From contig JAVVEE010000017.1 in NCBI GenBank assembly GCA_032251315.1, positions 1 to 40,536 on the forward strand: 40,536 bases of DNA, read 5' to 3'. The translations under genes were made by a program, and so were the position numbers. Numbering within the stretch: position 1 is the stretch's first letter; every line of letters starts with the position of its first letter. The stretch comes from LH-M37 sp032251315. Its GTDB lineage: Bacteria; Pseudomonadota; Gammaproteobacteria; SZUA-229. Below are positions 23,996-32,920 of the stretch, piece by piece. The notes below the pieces were generated by a model. The model made no database searches. It was not told the origin of the DNA and saw only the letters and a list, made by a program, of their open reading frames with translations.

Positions 23996-25969
23996 TTAAC
24001 CTTCGCCCAGAGCCATGTCGATGTAACCCGTTGGGCAGACATCGGAACAGATGTGACAGCCGATACATTTGTTGTAGTCTGTATCAACATAACGACCGGT
24101 TGTATGCTGGTCTTTACTTACCTTGAAGACCGCATCCTGTGGGCAGTAAATGACGCAGTTGTCGCACTCGAAACACATACCACAGCTCATGCAGCGACCA
24201 GCTTCAGCTACAGCTGCGTCGTCACTCAGACCTGCCTGGCGCTCAGCAAAGTGACCCAGCACTTCATCAGAAGAGGGCACATCAGTAGAGCGCAAGATGC
24301 GGGGCGTGTAGCTGAAATGGCCCAGGAACATGTGGTCTGTGGAAATGATTTCCTGCGATGAGCGATCTTCATAGTTATGAATCGCATAAGCCTGAGTGTC
24401 GGTGCCGCGCTGTGCATCATCTTTATGCTGAGCAACGTCATAGGCTTCAGTTTGCAGACCGGCTTCTTTCATCTTTTCAGTCAATTTGAAGTGATGAACG
24501 TCAACTTTGGGTCGCTTGTCGATTTTTTTCTGGTTCAAGTAGGCTTCAATGGTGTCAGCCACGATCGAGGCCTGACCAATGACAGTCGTCAGCAGGTGTG
24601 GACGCACGATATCGCCACATACAAAGTGATTGTCCTTGCCTGGTACACGGTAGAAATTGTCAGCGTCGATCAGGCCACGGCCGTTATCGAATTCTTCCAG
24701 ACCGGTAAGATCACCGGTTTGGCCAATCGCAGCAATAATCAGGTCAGCTTCAACGATGTACTCTTTGCCGCCTTCAACAGGCACAGGGGCATTGTTAACA
24801 AACTGGCTATCGACCAGCTTTAGTGCAGTCGCGCGACCGTTGGCGTCTTTGATTATTTCAACGGGCATGACTTCGTTCATGATGGTGACGCCTTCGATCA
24901 GCGCGTCCTGAACTTCATGCTCTGCCGCAGTCATGTCTTCCTGCTTGAACAATGCAGTCAGTACCACGCTCTCACAGGCTTTTTTCGCCGAAGCATCAAT
25001 ATCGCCGTGAGCGCTGGCACCTGTGACAACGTCTTCAGGCTTTTCATTGTAATCTTTCAGTGTGCCGATACGGCGGGTAACCGATACCACGTCGATAGAG
25101 GTATCACCACCACCCACACAGAGAATCTTGTTGGCGGTGTATTTCATGTCGCCTTTGTTGAACTGCTCGAGATAATCAACCGCAGAAACACAGTTAGGTG
25201 TTTCGTTCCAGCCTTCTACAAAAAGTCCGCGACCGGCTTTACAGCCCAGTGCCCATAAAACGCCATCGAACTCTTTTTCCACATCGGCGAGACTGACGTC
25301 TTTGCCCACACGGGTGTTCAGGCGGGTCTCAATGTGACCCATGTCGATAATGCGCTGGCATTCGTTGTCGAGGTAATCACGTGGAGTACGGTAGCCGGGG
25401 ATGCCGTAACGCATCATGCCGCCGAGTTCGGAATGGTCGTCAAAAATGGTTGAGGCAATGCCTTTGCGACGCAGCTGATAGGCCGCCGCCATACCGGCAG
25501 GACCACCGCCGATGATGGCGATTTTCTTGCCGGTCATTTCTGCGCTGTTGTCAAATTTGAAGCCGCCTTCGAAAGCCGAATCTCCAATGTACTGCTCAAC
25601 AGAGTTAATGCCGACAAATTCTTCAACATCGTTACGGTTGCAGCCGGTCTCACAGGGAGCGGGGCAGACACGACCCATCATCGATGGGAATGGATTGGCA
25701 TCGGTCGAACGACGGAAGGCATACTCCTGCATGGAAACGCCTTCGGGCGGAGTTTCGATACCACGTACGATATCCAGCCAGCCGCGAATGTCTTCACCGG
25801 AAGGACAACTACCCTGACAGGGTGGTGTACGGTGAACATATGTCGGGCATTTGTGTGACGTGTCTTCTTTGAAGATCAGGTCAGTAAATGAATCCCAATT
25901 ACTCTTACCTTCTTTAAACATTCTGAAGGTGAAATTTTCTTTTTGCATGTCTTCTTTGGAAGTGGCCAT
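23996..25969 (-). CDS. dsrL: DsrL, NAD(P)H:acceptor iron-sulfur flavoprotein
   Basis: DsrL links DsrAB to the NAD(P) pool and is essential for sulfur oxidation in purple sulfur bacteria. The 657 residues resemble the GltD small subunit of glutamate synthase: an N-terminal Cys region (CPTYVHRTPPCQGSCPSGED; CPAPCETGCNR), the FAD-binding motif AIIGGGPAGMAAAYQLRR, the NAD(P)-binding motif CVGGGDTSIDVVSV, and a second FAD part (CGDIVRPHLLTTVIGQA). A C-terminal two-cluster ferredoxin follows (CMSCGMCFECDNCVIYCP and CIGCHICSDVCP). AGGAG precedes the ATG. It is cytoplasmic. Presence of dsrL with dsrEFH marks the oxidative rDsr pathway. Confidence 0.98.
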   Translation of the reverse strand: MATSKEDMQKENFTFRMFKEGKSNWDSFTDLIFKEDTSHKCPTYVHRTPPCQGSCPSGEDIRGWLDIVRGIETPPEGVSMQEYAFRRSTDANPFPSMMGRVCPAPCETGCNRNDVEEFVGINSVEQYIGDSAFEGGFKFDNSAEMTGKKIAIIGGGPAGMAAAYQLRRKGIASTIFDDHSELGGMMRYGIPGYRTPRDYLDNECQRIIDMGHIETRLNTRVGKDVSLADVEKEFDGVLWALGCKAGRGLFVEGWNETPNCVSAVDYLEQFNKGDMKYTANKILCVGGGDTSIDVVSVTRRIGTLKDYNEKPEDVVTGASAHGDIDASAKKACESVVLTALFKQEDMTAAEHEVQDALIEGVTIMNEVMPVEIIKDANGRATALKLVDSQFVNNAPVPVEGGKEYIVEADLIIAAIGQTGDLTGLEEFDNGRGLIDADNFYRVPGKDNHFVCGDIVRPHLLTTVIGQASIVADTIEAYLNQKKIDKRPKVDVHHFKLTEKMKEAGLQTEAYDVAQHKDDAQRGTDTQAYAIHNYEDRSSQEIISTDHMFLGHFSYTPRILRSTDVPSSDEVLGHFAERQAGLSDDAAVAEAGRCMSCGMCFECDNCVIYCPQDAVFKVSKDQHTTGRYVDTDYNKCIGCHICSDVCPTGYIDMALGEG

Positions 25970-26023
25970 GCCAGTTCTCCTATCGCTTAACCGTTGCCGG
26001 GATTAATCAAATATAAAAGTTAT

Positions 26024-27583
26024 TTACGCAGATTCTTCTGCTTCTTCAGGCTCTTCGGCTTCGTCGCCCTGACCATCTAGAATGATGGCACTGCTGACTA
26101 GCTGATGAACGCTGACGATTTGATCCATAGTCATGCCGTAGTAGGGCAAAACTTTGGTAAATTGTGATTTGCAGATGGCACAGATGGCGGCCATATGCGT
26201 TACGCCGTTGTCGGCGATAACATTTTTCAGTGCTTCCATCCTGGGTAGCGCGCCCTTGATGCGTAATTCCATCAAGTCGTCGGTCAATAGACCACCACCA
26301 CCACCGCAACAGAAAGTTTCGTCATGGATGGTGTTGGCGGACATATCATAAAAATTGTTACACACCGCTTTAATTACTGCACGTGGGGTGGTGAACTGAC
26401 TGCCCACTTCCGCACCGATACGTGAAGCCCGGGCAATGTTACAGGAATCGTGGAAGGTCAGTGTCATGTGGTCATTTTCTGACTTGTCTATGTTCAGTAT
26501 GCCTCTGTCCAGGCAGTCCTTGGTGAACTCAAGAATATGCTGGGGAACAGGGTAGTTCTGATCAAGAAAGTCCCACGGGCCGGCCAGCGTATTCAGATGG
26601 TTGTAGGCCACACGCCAGGCATGTCCGCATTCACCAAAAATAATACGTTTTACACCTAGCCTTTTCGCTTCATCGCGAATGCGCAGTGCAATATTACGCA
26701 TGGACTCATAGTTGCCGATGAACAGGCCAAAGTTAGCTGCTTCGGAAGCCTGTGAACTCAATGTCCAGCTAACGCCCGCCGCATGAAAGACTTTGGCGTA
26801 ACCGATCAGACCATCAACGTGGGGTTCAGCAAAGAAGTCGGCGGAAGGAGTCACCAGCAGTATGTCAGCGCCTTTTTCATCCAGCGGGAAGCGGACTTTT
26901 ATGCCGATATCCTCTTCCACTTCTTCTTCCAGGCCTTCCAGCGTATCGGCCAGTGCGGCTTCGGGCAGGCCGAGGTTGTTGCCGATTTTGTGAACCTTGG
27001 GAATGATCTGGTTAGAGTATTTCTGACCCATGCCGATGTTGGCCAGAATATCGCGAGCCGCCATGGTGACTTCAGCTGTATCTATACCAAAAGGGCAGAA
27101 CACTGCACAACGACGGCACTCTGAACACTGGTGGTAGTAGCTGTACATTTCCCTGACTGCTTCTTCGGTCAGTTCGGCTGCGCCGACAAAGCCGGGGATA
27201 CCCAGTTTGCCGAAAATTTTTCCGGGAAGCGTGAAGTAACGACGATAAATCTGACGAATAAGATCTTGACGCGCAACTGGCATATTTTTGGGATCAGCCG
27301 TACCCAGAAAGTAGTGGCATTTGTCGGTGCAGGCACCGCATTTGACGCAGGTGTCCATAAATACCAGCAAAGAGCGATATTTGCCAAGTTTCTCTTCCAG
27401 CAACTCCAGGAACTTTTCTTTCCAGCCCTCAATCAGCTGGCCAGGTTCTTTAGGGCTGGGAAAGCCCATGGCTTCCTGAAACTCTACATTGGCGACATAG
27501 GGTGAGCTGTGCGCCATCGCGCCTTCCATAATGGATGGAATGACGGGGAATTCATGCGTTTCTGGTATCTCGTAATCAGCCAT
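26024..27583 (-). CDS. dsrK: DsrK, HdrD-like iron-sulfur subunit
   Basis: DsrK is the cytoplasmic catalytic subunit of the DsrMKJOP complex, proposed to interact with DsrC trisulfide or its thiols. The 519 residues show two ferredoxin motifs (CVKCGACTDKCHY and CSECRRCAVFCPFG) and CCG-type domains: SCNIARASRIGAE and FCCGGGGGLLTDD for the noncubane [4Fe-4S] cluster, then MAAICAICKSQ. The C-terminus is a short acidic tail. dsrM is 72 bases upstream. Confidence 0.97.
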   Translation of the reverse strand: MADYEIPETHEFPVIPSIMEGAMAHSSPYVANVEFQEAMGFPSPKEPGQLIEGWKEKFLELLEEKLGKYRSLLVFMDTCVKCGACTDKCHYFLGTADPKNMPVARQDLIRQIYRRYFTLPGKIFGKLGIPGFVGAAELTEEAVREMYSYYHQCSECRRCAVFCPFGIDTAEVTMAARDILANIGMGQKYSNQIIPKVHKIGNNLGLPEAALADTLEGLEEEVEEDIGIKVRFPLDEKGADILLVTPSADFFAEPHVDGLIGYAKVFHAAGVSWTLSSQASEAANFGLFIGNYESMRNIALRIRDEAKRLGVKRIIFGECGHAWRVAYNHLNTLAGPWDFLDQNYPVPQHILEFTKDCLDRGILNIDKSENDHMTLTFHDSCNIARASRIGAEVGSQFTTPRAVIKAVCNNFYDMSANTIHDETFCCGGGGGLLTDDLMELRIKGALPRMEALKNVIADNGVTHMAAICAICKSQFTKVLPYYGMTMDQIVSVHQLVSSAIILDGQGDEAEEPEEAEESA

Positions 27584-27655
27584 TCTTGTTTCTCAGCTTT
27601 TTATAGTTGCAGTTACTTCTATTTAAACTTACTAATAATCGCAGTAATAAATCAA

Positions 27656-28417
27656 TTAAGTATTACGACCATCTTTGGCTTCAAGCTCAGCACCCCAGGG
27701 TGACAGATGACGTTTTTCACGGGGGTTATCAATCTGATAACGTGTTGCTGCAAAAAACAGACCCGGGGCATGCAGGAGCTTGCTGACGGGGAATATCACC
27801 ATCAGGAACAACACTAATGTCAGGTGTGCCAGTAAAATAAGATCACTGGGCAGATTTTGCCAGTCTAAAAAAAACAGGCCCAGGATAAAAGCTTTCAACT
27901 GGCTGATGTCTGTGGGGGTAACAAAGCTCATCATCAAACCGCTGATCGCGATCAGCGCAATCAAAATCAGCATCAGATAGTCCGACGCAGCTGATATATA
28001 GCGCACACGATCAACGAAAATTCTGCGACCGAACAGGCCAATCAGACCGATAACCATGGTGAAGCCGGCATACTTGCCAAAGCTTTGAACTACTTCAAGG
28101 TTAATCAGGGGCCAGATGAAAGAATCTGGACTCAACGCGTAACGCAGATGACGGAAAAATGCGAGCAGCAGGGACAGGTGAAATATCCAGCCGAAGAGCC
28201 AGGTCCATTTGCTGGCGCGGAAAAGGCTGTTAAAAAAAACAACCTCATTGAATTGTCGGTAAACAACGCCGCCGGGTGTAAGTGGCGCAGGAGTCACCGG
28301 AATTTTCAGTGGTGCGGGAACACGTTTATATTGCATTATCTTATTGACGATACCGCCAACCAGAATGATCATGGCTACATAGAAAAGCACGACGTATATA
28401 ATACTTAAAGCAGTCAT
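27656..28417 (-). CDS. dsrM: DsrM, NarI-like dihaem cytochrome b subunit
   Basis: DsrM is the membrane subunit that reacts with quinone on behalf of DsrK. The 253 residues form five to six helices, starting with IIYVVLFYVAMIILVGGIV. His residues suitable as haem b ligands lie in helix 2 (WIFHLSLLLAFFRHLRY) and in the last helix pair (LILLAHLTLVLFL, KLLHAPGLFF). It is separated from dsrC by a strong terminator-like hairpin, so the part of the operon from dsrM onward may be expressed less than dsrC. Confidence 0.96.
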   Translation of the reverse strand: MTALSIIYVVLFYVAMIILVGGIVNKIMQYKRVPAPLKIPVTPAPLTPGGVVYRQFNEVVFFNSLFRASKWTWLFGWIFHLSLLLAFFRHLRYALSPDSFIWPLINLEVVQSFGKYAGFTMVIGLIGLFGRRIFVDRVRYISAASDYLMLILIALIAISGLMMSFVTPTDISQLKAFILGLFFLDWQNLPSDLILLAHLTLVLFLMVIFPVSKLLHAPGLFFAATRYQIDNPREKRHLSPWGAELEAKDGRNT

Positions 28418-28462
28418 GGTTATTGTGTCTCGCCCTAGTGTTACTGAAAATTAAAAAATCAT

Positions 28463-28497
28463 AAAAAAGCAGGGGGTAGAATTTTTCTGACCCCCTG
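28463..28497 (-). terminator. Terminator/attenuator between dsrC and dsrM
   Basis: Read on the minus strand, CAGGGGGT and ACCCCCTG form an 8-bp stem. An inner AGAA/TTCT extension is possible in the loop, and C-TTTTTT follows directly. It lies about 16 bases after the dsrC stop and about 45 bases before dsrM. It has every feature of an intrinsic terminator inside the operon. Partial read-through would give more dsrAB-EFH-C mRNA than dsrMKLJOPNR mRNA. Confidence 0.88.
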
Positions 28498-28512
28498 TTC
28501 TCAGGTCAGTGT

Positions 28513-28845
28513 TTATACACAACCTGTAGGTTTAGGTAGGCCGGCATATTTACATGCCTGTTTGCCTGGACCATAAGGGAACAGTTCGTACAGGTACTTG
28601 CTGTTGCCTTTTTCTTTACCCAGACGTTTGCCAACTGCTTTAGTCAGTACGCGTACTGCAGGGGCAATCTGGTATTCTTCGTAGTATTCACGCAGGAAGT
28701 TGATGATGTCCCAGTGTTCCTGAGTCAGTTCACAATCTTCTGCCGCAGCCATTGCTGTTGCTACTTCTGGTTCCCACTCATTCAAATTAGACAGGTAACC
28801 TTCTTCATCTGTTTCAAATACTTTACCGTTTGCTTCAATAGCCAT
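28513..28845 (-). CDS. dsrC: DsrC, sulfur-carrier protein
   Basis: DsrC carries sulfur as persulfide or trisulfide between DsrEFH, DsrAB and DsrMK. The 110 residues end in the swinging arm KQACKYAGLPKPTGCV, with both redox cysteines: Cys98 and the penultimate Cys109, the exact 11-residue spacing of canonical DsrC. A strong ribosome site (GAGGAG) and the terminator directly after the gene fit very high expression. A divergent paralogue without these cysteines is encoded at 34909-35229. Confidence 0.98.
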   Translation of the reverse strand: MAIEANGKVFETDEEGYLSNLNEWEPEVATAMAAAEDCELTQEHWDIINFLREYYEEYQIAPAVRVLTKAVGKRLGKEKGNSKYLYELFPYGPGKQACKYAGLPKPTGCV

Positions 28846-28888
28846 GATGTTGCTCTCCTCGTTGAGAACGAAAATAAAAAATTAAAAA

Positions 28889-29191
28889 TTAAAACCAAGC
28901 TTGTACTGTGTCGTGCTCGGCAACCAAATCAACAAAGCCCTCGTAATCAACTACCTTGATACCCTCAGCCAGTTTTGCTTCTATTCCACGTGCCTGTGCG
29001 TCAGCACCCAGTACGCAGAAGTTGATGTCACTAGTGTTTTTGATTTTGTCAGCGACACTGTTGCCAGTGGTCGCAGCGTAAACACCGTCTTCAATCAGCA
29101 GTATTGTTGAGCCACTTTTGGCCAGGCCTAAGCAGGTATCAAAAGTCTTTGATTCAAACGGAGATTTATTTACTGTGTGTAGCATTGTCAT
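28889..29191 (-). CDS. dsrH: DsrH, sulfurtransferase subunit
   Basis: DsrH (TusB-like) is one of the three subunits of the DsrE2F2H2 sulfurtransferase. The 100 residues match the family: MTMLHTVNKSPFESKTFDTCLGLA with the conserved Cys20, then LLIEDGVYAAT. It lies 12 bases after dsrF and 43 bases before dsrC. Cytoplasmic. Confidence 0.96.
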   Translation of the reverse strand: MTMLHTVNKSPFESKTFDTCLGLAKSGSTILLIEDGVYAATTGNSVADKIKNTSDINFCVLGADAQARGIEAKLAEGIKVVDYEGFVDLVAEHDTVQAWF

Positions 29192-29202
29192 ATTTATATC
29201 TC

Positions 29203-29604
29203 CTAGAAGCTCAGTACTACGTCTTGATTATCAAGAACATCGGACATTTCAGATCTGCTGACAAGACGAATCGAGTCTTTTTCAGCATAGTCTTCATCTT
29301 CATCTTCCCAAACCAGATGCTGAAGATCATCAAGCGTGAGGCCGCGTTCTTCAAGGGACTCTTTTTCGACATAAATTTTATTTACGTCGTAGTCACCCAG
29401 AGCCATATAAACAGTAGAAAAGTTCTTCTGCCCAATAGCTTTTGTGTTTTGTCCTTTGGTTAACTGGTAAACACCGTCACCAATGAAAGCGAGGCTTACG
29501 TCCTGGTCAAAAGCGGCACCAATGAGCACTACTTCCAACGATTCCAGTGCGTAAATAGTACCATACGGCGCTTTGCGGTTGATATACATGAATTTTTTTG
29601 ACAT
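29203..29604 (-). CDS. dsrF: DsrF, sulfurtransferase subunit
   Basis: DsrF (TusC-like) is the structural subunit of DsrEFH. Its 133 residues contain the motif KAPYGTIYALESLEVVLIGAAFDQ and FIGDGVYQLTKGQ. It contains no cysteine, in line with a non-catalytic role. It lies between dsrE and dsrH with gaps of 11 bases. Confidence 0.96.
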   Translation of the reverse strand: MSKKFMYINRKAPYGTIYALESLEVVLIGAAFDQDVSLAFIGDGVYQLTKGQNTKAIGQKNFSTVYMALGDYDVNKIYVEKESLEERGLTLDDLQHLVWEDEDEDYAEKDSIRLVSRSEMSDVLDNQDVVLSF

Positions 29605-29615
29605 TGTATTTCCCC

Positions 29616-30008
29616 TTATGCACCGAATACGATCAGACGGTCAGCTTCAATCCCGGCTTCGATCAACTGACCCAGGCCGGATATACGGAAACCTTCCGCA
29701 ATGTTGTTAGCATCTTTGCCCTGACGTTTCATTTCGTCTTCGTCAATCAGGCCACGGCGTTGAGCTGCGGCGATGCATACAACCAGGTCAAGATTATGTT
29801 CTTTCTGTAACTTGGTCCACTCTTCGTAGATGTTACGGTCATCCTGAGGCGGAATAGCGAGACGAGTCGCATTATTCACGCCATCATGATAGAAGAACAC
29901 TCGGTAAATTTCGTGGCCCCTGGCCAGCACAGCTTTAGTGAACTGAATTGCACTATCTGCTGCCTGATGCTGGTACGGACCTTCATTAATTTGAAGCGCT
30001 ATTTTCAC
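29616..30008 (-). CDS. dsrE: DsrE, catalytic sulfurtransferase subunit
   Basis: DsrE (TusD-like) accepts sulfur from TusA or rhodanese and passes it to DsrC. The 130 residues contain the active Cys in LDLVVCIAAAQRRGL and the family motifs IALQINEGPYQHQAADSA and RVFFYHDGVNNA. The start lies 9 bases after the dsrB stop, indicating tight coupling. Confidence 0.97.
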   Translation of the reverse strand: MKIALQINEGPYQHQAADSAIQFTKAVLARGHEIYRVFFYHDGVNNATRLAIPPQDDRNIYEEWTKLQKEHNLDLVVCIAAAQRRGLIDEDEMKRQGKDANNIAEGFRISGLGQLIEAGIEADRLIVFGA

Positions 30009-30017
30009 AGAATCTCC

Positions 30018-31091
30018 TTAGAAACGAATATGGGTTGATGCATTTAAGCTATTACGGGCACCGCGCCAGTTATCGATGTGGTACTTGGTGAACGGAAGAC
30101 CTGTTTTCTCGAAGAAACGGGGCCAGCCGATACGTTCAATCCAGTCGTTCATGCGTTCCCAGTCTTTGGCATCCGCTTTGTAAGCTTTAAGAATCTGCTT
30201 AACAATGGCAGTTGCTTCAGGCCAGCGTGGTGGGTTGTTAGGAATGCCGGCAGCAACCAGTTTCTGGAAAGTAGGTTTGCTACGTGCATTGGAGTGATTA
30301 CCACCTACCCATACTGCCAACTTGGAATGCTCTGCATCGTTGATCTGCATGGGAGGGCAAGGAGGGAAACAGGCACCACAACAGATGCATTTCTTCTCAT
30401 CAACTTCCAGGGTAGGTTTGCCGTTAACCATAGCAGGACGAATCGCTGCAACCGGGCAACGTGCCACAACGGTTGGACGTTCACAAACATTAGACACCAG
30501 GTCATGATTGATTTTAGGTGGTTTGGTGTGCTGGATGTTAATCGCAATATCACCCTGGCCGCCGCAGTTAATCTGGCAACAGGAAGTAGTGAGATGGACG
30601 CGGTTAGGCATATCAGCATTACGGAACTCGTCGATCAGCTCATCCATCATCGATTTCACAACACCTGAAGCATCTGTGCCGGGAATATCGCAATGCAGCC
30701 AGCCCTGAGTATGTGACATCATGGCAACAGAGTTCTGTGTGCCACCAACGATGAAACCCGCGTCAGTAATGGCTTTGATCAGAGGCTCAACTTTAGACGC
30801 ATCTGAAACCATGTATTCAACGTTACTACGGATAGTGAAGTGAATGTAGCCATCAGCAAATTCATCACCAATGTCACAAATTTTGCGTAAAGAGAAGATG
30901 TCCAGAATACGCTGTGTTCCGACACGTACAGTCCAGATTTCGTCGCCGCTATAAGCTACGTGACGCAGGACGCCTGGCTTAGGGTGCTCATGATATTTCC
31001 ATGCGCCATAGTTTTTGCGCATAACAGGGTGCATGTACTGAAACGCGTCAGGACAGCCAGATTCAATCGGTGAACGAGGTTTATCACTCAT
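30018..31091 (-). CDS. dsrB: Reverse dissimilatory sulfite reductase, beta subunit
   Basis: DsrB forms with DsrA the alpha2-beta2 sirohaem enzyme that here oxidises DsrC-bound sulfur to sulfite. The 357 residues include the sirohaem/[4Fe-4S] cysteines (TTSCCQINCGGQGD and the later VCERP...ARCPVAAI) and a ferredoxin insertion (CICCGACFPPCPPMQ). Sequence features fit the oxidative bacterial lineage, given the gene set around it. A palindromic G/C hairpin separates it from dsrA. Confidence 0.97.
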   Translation of the reverse strand: MSDKPRSPIESGCPDAFQYMHPVMRKNYGAWKYHEHPKPGVLRHVAYSGDEIWTVRVGTQRILDIFSLRKICDIGDEFADGYIHFTIRSNVEYMVSDASKVEPLIKAITDAGFIVGGTQNSVAMMSHTQGWLHCDIPGTDASGVVKSMMDELIDEFRNADMPNRVHLTTSCCQINCGGQGDIAINIQHTKPPKINHDLVSNVCERPTVVARCPVAAIRPAMVNGKPTLEVDEKKCICCGACFPPCPPMQINDAEHSKLAVWVGGNHSNARSKPTFQKLVAAGIPNNPPRWPEATAIVKQILKAYKADAKDWERMNDWIERIGWPRFFEKTGLPFTKYHIDNWRGARNSLNASTHIRF

Positions 31092-31133
31092 GGTTCTTCC
31101 TCAAATAATTTCTAATATGTTATTTAAGAAGGG

Positions 31134-31147
31134 GGGGGTTAACCCCC
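31134..31147. repeat. Intercistronic G5-TTAA-C5 palindrome between dsrA and dsrB
   Basis: GGGGG-TTAA-CCCCC is a perfect 14-base palindrome within a G8/C5 setting (31131-31147). It lies between the dsrA stop (31172) and the dsrB start (31091). It can form a 5-bp GC hairpin in the mRNA. It has no following T-run in the gene direction, so it is more likely an mRNA-stability or pausing element than a terminator. Confidence 0.6.
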
Positions 31148-31171
31148 TCCGTGTTATTTTTTCCGCTTGAA

Positions 31172-32434
31172 TTAAGCGTTGGCAGCTTCTTGCTTACGCT
31201 CAAACCATTTGATCGCTTCATCATCCCAGCCATCCATACGAACGTATGAACTTTGACGTGGGTTGCTGACCATGTTCGGATCAACTTCCAGATCGAAGTC
31301 AACGCCTTCAAGGAAGTTAACCAGGCCGATACGCTCGATCATTTCACCGCAACGTTCGTGTTCAAGACCGTTTTCAGCCCAGAAATCGATGATTTCTTCA
31401 GCCATTTCGATCAGTGTTTCGTAGTCTTCCTCAGTTTCCAGCTTCTTGAAGGGAACCACAACAGTACCCATCAGGTCGCCGATCTTCAGAGTACGTTTAC
31501 CACCAATCAGAATGGTCACGCCTTTGTCATCACCAGGGTGCAACGCTTTAGGTAAAACGTTCAGGCAATGCATGCAACGAACACAGTTATGGTTATCAAC
31601 GGTCAGAGTGTCGTCGTCGTTCAGAACCAGGGCATTGGTCGGGCAACGGGTAATGACGTTGTCGTTAATGTACTGGCGGCCTTTGGTGCCGACATAAGCC
31701 TTAATCGCTTCCTGGTCGACTTTCATGTCGTCGCGCCATGTGCCGATTACAGCCATGTCAGCACGCTCAATGGCGTTCTGGCAGTCGTTAGGGCAACCTG
31801 AAACTTTGAATTTGAACTTGTAAGGCAGGGCAGGACGATGTACGTCATCGGTAAAGTTGTTTACCAGGTGACGGTGAATGCCGTGTTCGTTACAGTTGGA
31901 CATCTCGCAACGTGCAGCGCCCACACAGGACATCGCAGTACGTACACAAGGACCCGCACCACCCAGATCCCAACCGTAGGCGTTGATGTCATCAAAGAAG
32001 TGCTGAGTGCCTACAGTGGTAGTACCGATGAACATGATGTTACCGGTCTGGCCGTGGAAAGTTTGCAGGCCTGAGCCGTGTTTTTCCCAGCTATCGCCCA
32101 GTTGGCGCAGCATGGCAGTGGTGTAGTGGTTGCCGGCAGGTGGCTGAACGCGAATGGTGTGGAACTCTTTGGACTCAGGGAAAGCAGAAGCCACTTCAGA
32201 GAAGCGGGGGATAATACCGCCGCCATATCCAAATACAGAGACGGTGCCGCCTTTCCAGTAACCCTTACGTGTTTCGTAAGAGTGCTCAAGCTGACCGAGT
32301 AGGCTGCTTGTTACGTTCTGGATGCGCTCATCGGGATGTTCGTCACGAAGTCTCTTGATACCAGAAATAAAACTGGGCCATGGTCCTTCTTCAAGGACGT
32401 CCAGCATCGGTGTTTCGTATATCTTTTTGGCCAT
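31172..32434 (-). CDS. dsrA: Reverse dissimilatory sulfite reductase, alpha subunit
   Basis: DsrA is the larger subunit of rDsrAB and the first gene of the operon. The 420 residues contain the cofactor cysteines (GPCVRTAMSCVGAARCEMSNC and VSGCPNDCQNA), the ferredoxin motif (CVRCMHCLNVLPKAL preceded by CPTNAL) and conserved basic residues at the sulfite site. CAGGAGAC stands before the ATG. Together with DsrB it oxidises sulfur bound to DsrC to sulfite, passing electrons to DsrL. Confidence 0.98.
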   Translation of the reverse strand: MAKKIYETPMLDVLEEGPWPSFISGIKRLRDEHPDERIQNVTSSLLGQLEHSYETRKGYWKGGTVSVFGYGGGIIPRFSEVASAFPESKEFHTIRVQPPAGNHYTTAMLRQLGDSWEKHGSGLQTFHGQTGNIMFIGTTTVGTQHFFDDINAYGWDLGGAGPCVRTAMSCVGAARCEMSNCNEHGIHRHLVNNFTDDVHRPALPYKFKFKVSGCPNDCQNAIERADMAVIGTWRDDMKVDQEAIKAYVGTKGRQYINDNVITRCPTNALVLNDDDTLTVDNHNCVRCMHCLNVLPKALHPGDDKGVTILIGGKRTLKIGDLMGTVVVPFKKLETEEDYETLIEMAEEIIDFWAENGLEHERCGEMIERIGLVNFLEGVDFDLEVDPNMVSNPRQSSYVRMDGWDDEAIKWFERKQEAANA

Positions 32435-32920
32435 GGATTGTCTCCTGTTGTACTGTCGTTGTCGCGATCTTATGATCGAAACATTGTATTTTGGTTGAAA
32501 TCGGGAATCAATTGTATTCCCAAATCAAAATGTTCTCAACATCCCAAAGGGATTATGTCTTGCAACAATAATCCTGGGAGGAAATCTGGTAACAAAGTCT
32601 AGAGTGAGCAGGGCCTGTGGAGAACCCTACCCTTGGGGGGGGAGGGGTATCCACTTTTACCCCAAAAGGGATAGAGTTTTATTTTTTATGCGGAGCCGGC
32701 TGGGTTCTGCTTAAAATTGCAACAGCACTGTTTTTTAGGCCGGTGTCTTATCGCACCTGTGCACTTCGCAACAAAAGTGCTGATATATTAATACCCCTAT
32801 ATTAATGAGTCAATCGTTTAAAGCAGGACAGCGTTTACCGGCTTCTCCTTAAGTGATATTGTTTTTTTGAACCAATGCCCCCATCCTAAGTCATTAGTTT
32901 ACAGAATACCTGTGTAATGT
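32435..32920. promoter_or_regulatory. Divergent promoter region of dsrA and the dioxygenase operon
   Basis: This 486-base interval without a gene must drive both the dsr operon (minus) and the dioxygenase/Cmx6-like operon (plus). Visible elements: a paired motif TACCCTT (32628-32634), eight G (32635-32642) and AGGGGTA (32643-32649); a further TACCCCA (32658-32664); and TACCCCT (32792-32798) between two ATATTAAT direct repeats. TACCCCT agrees with the NarL heptamer TACYYMT, and a NarL-like regulator is encoded behind dsrR. The 7-2-7 spacing typical of paired NarL sites is not present. No core promoter can be assigned with certainty. Confidence 0.5.

Noticed and set aside
23970..24068. Longer N-terminus of DsrJ inside dsrL
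   Set aside because: The extension is antisense-free but overlaps the dsrL ferredoxin codons in another frame and puts an Arg-rich stretch before the signal anchor; starts at 23969-23972 are better.
32617..32805. 62-codon plus-strand frame in the dsrA upstream region
   Set aside because: No ribosome site, low-complexity start over the G-run, no family-like content.
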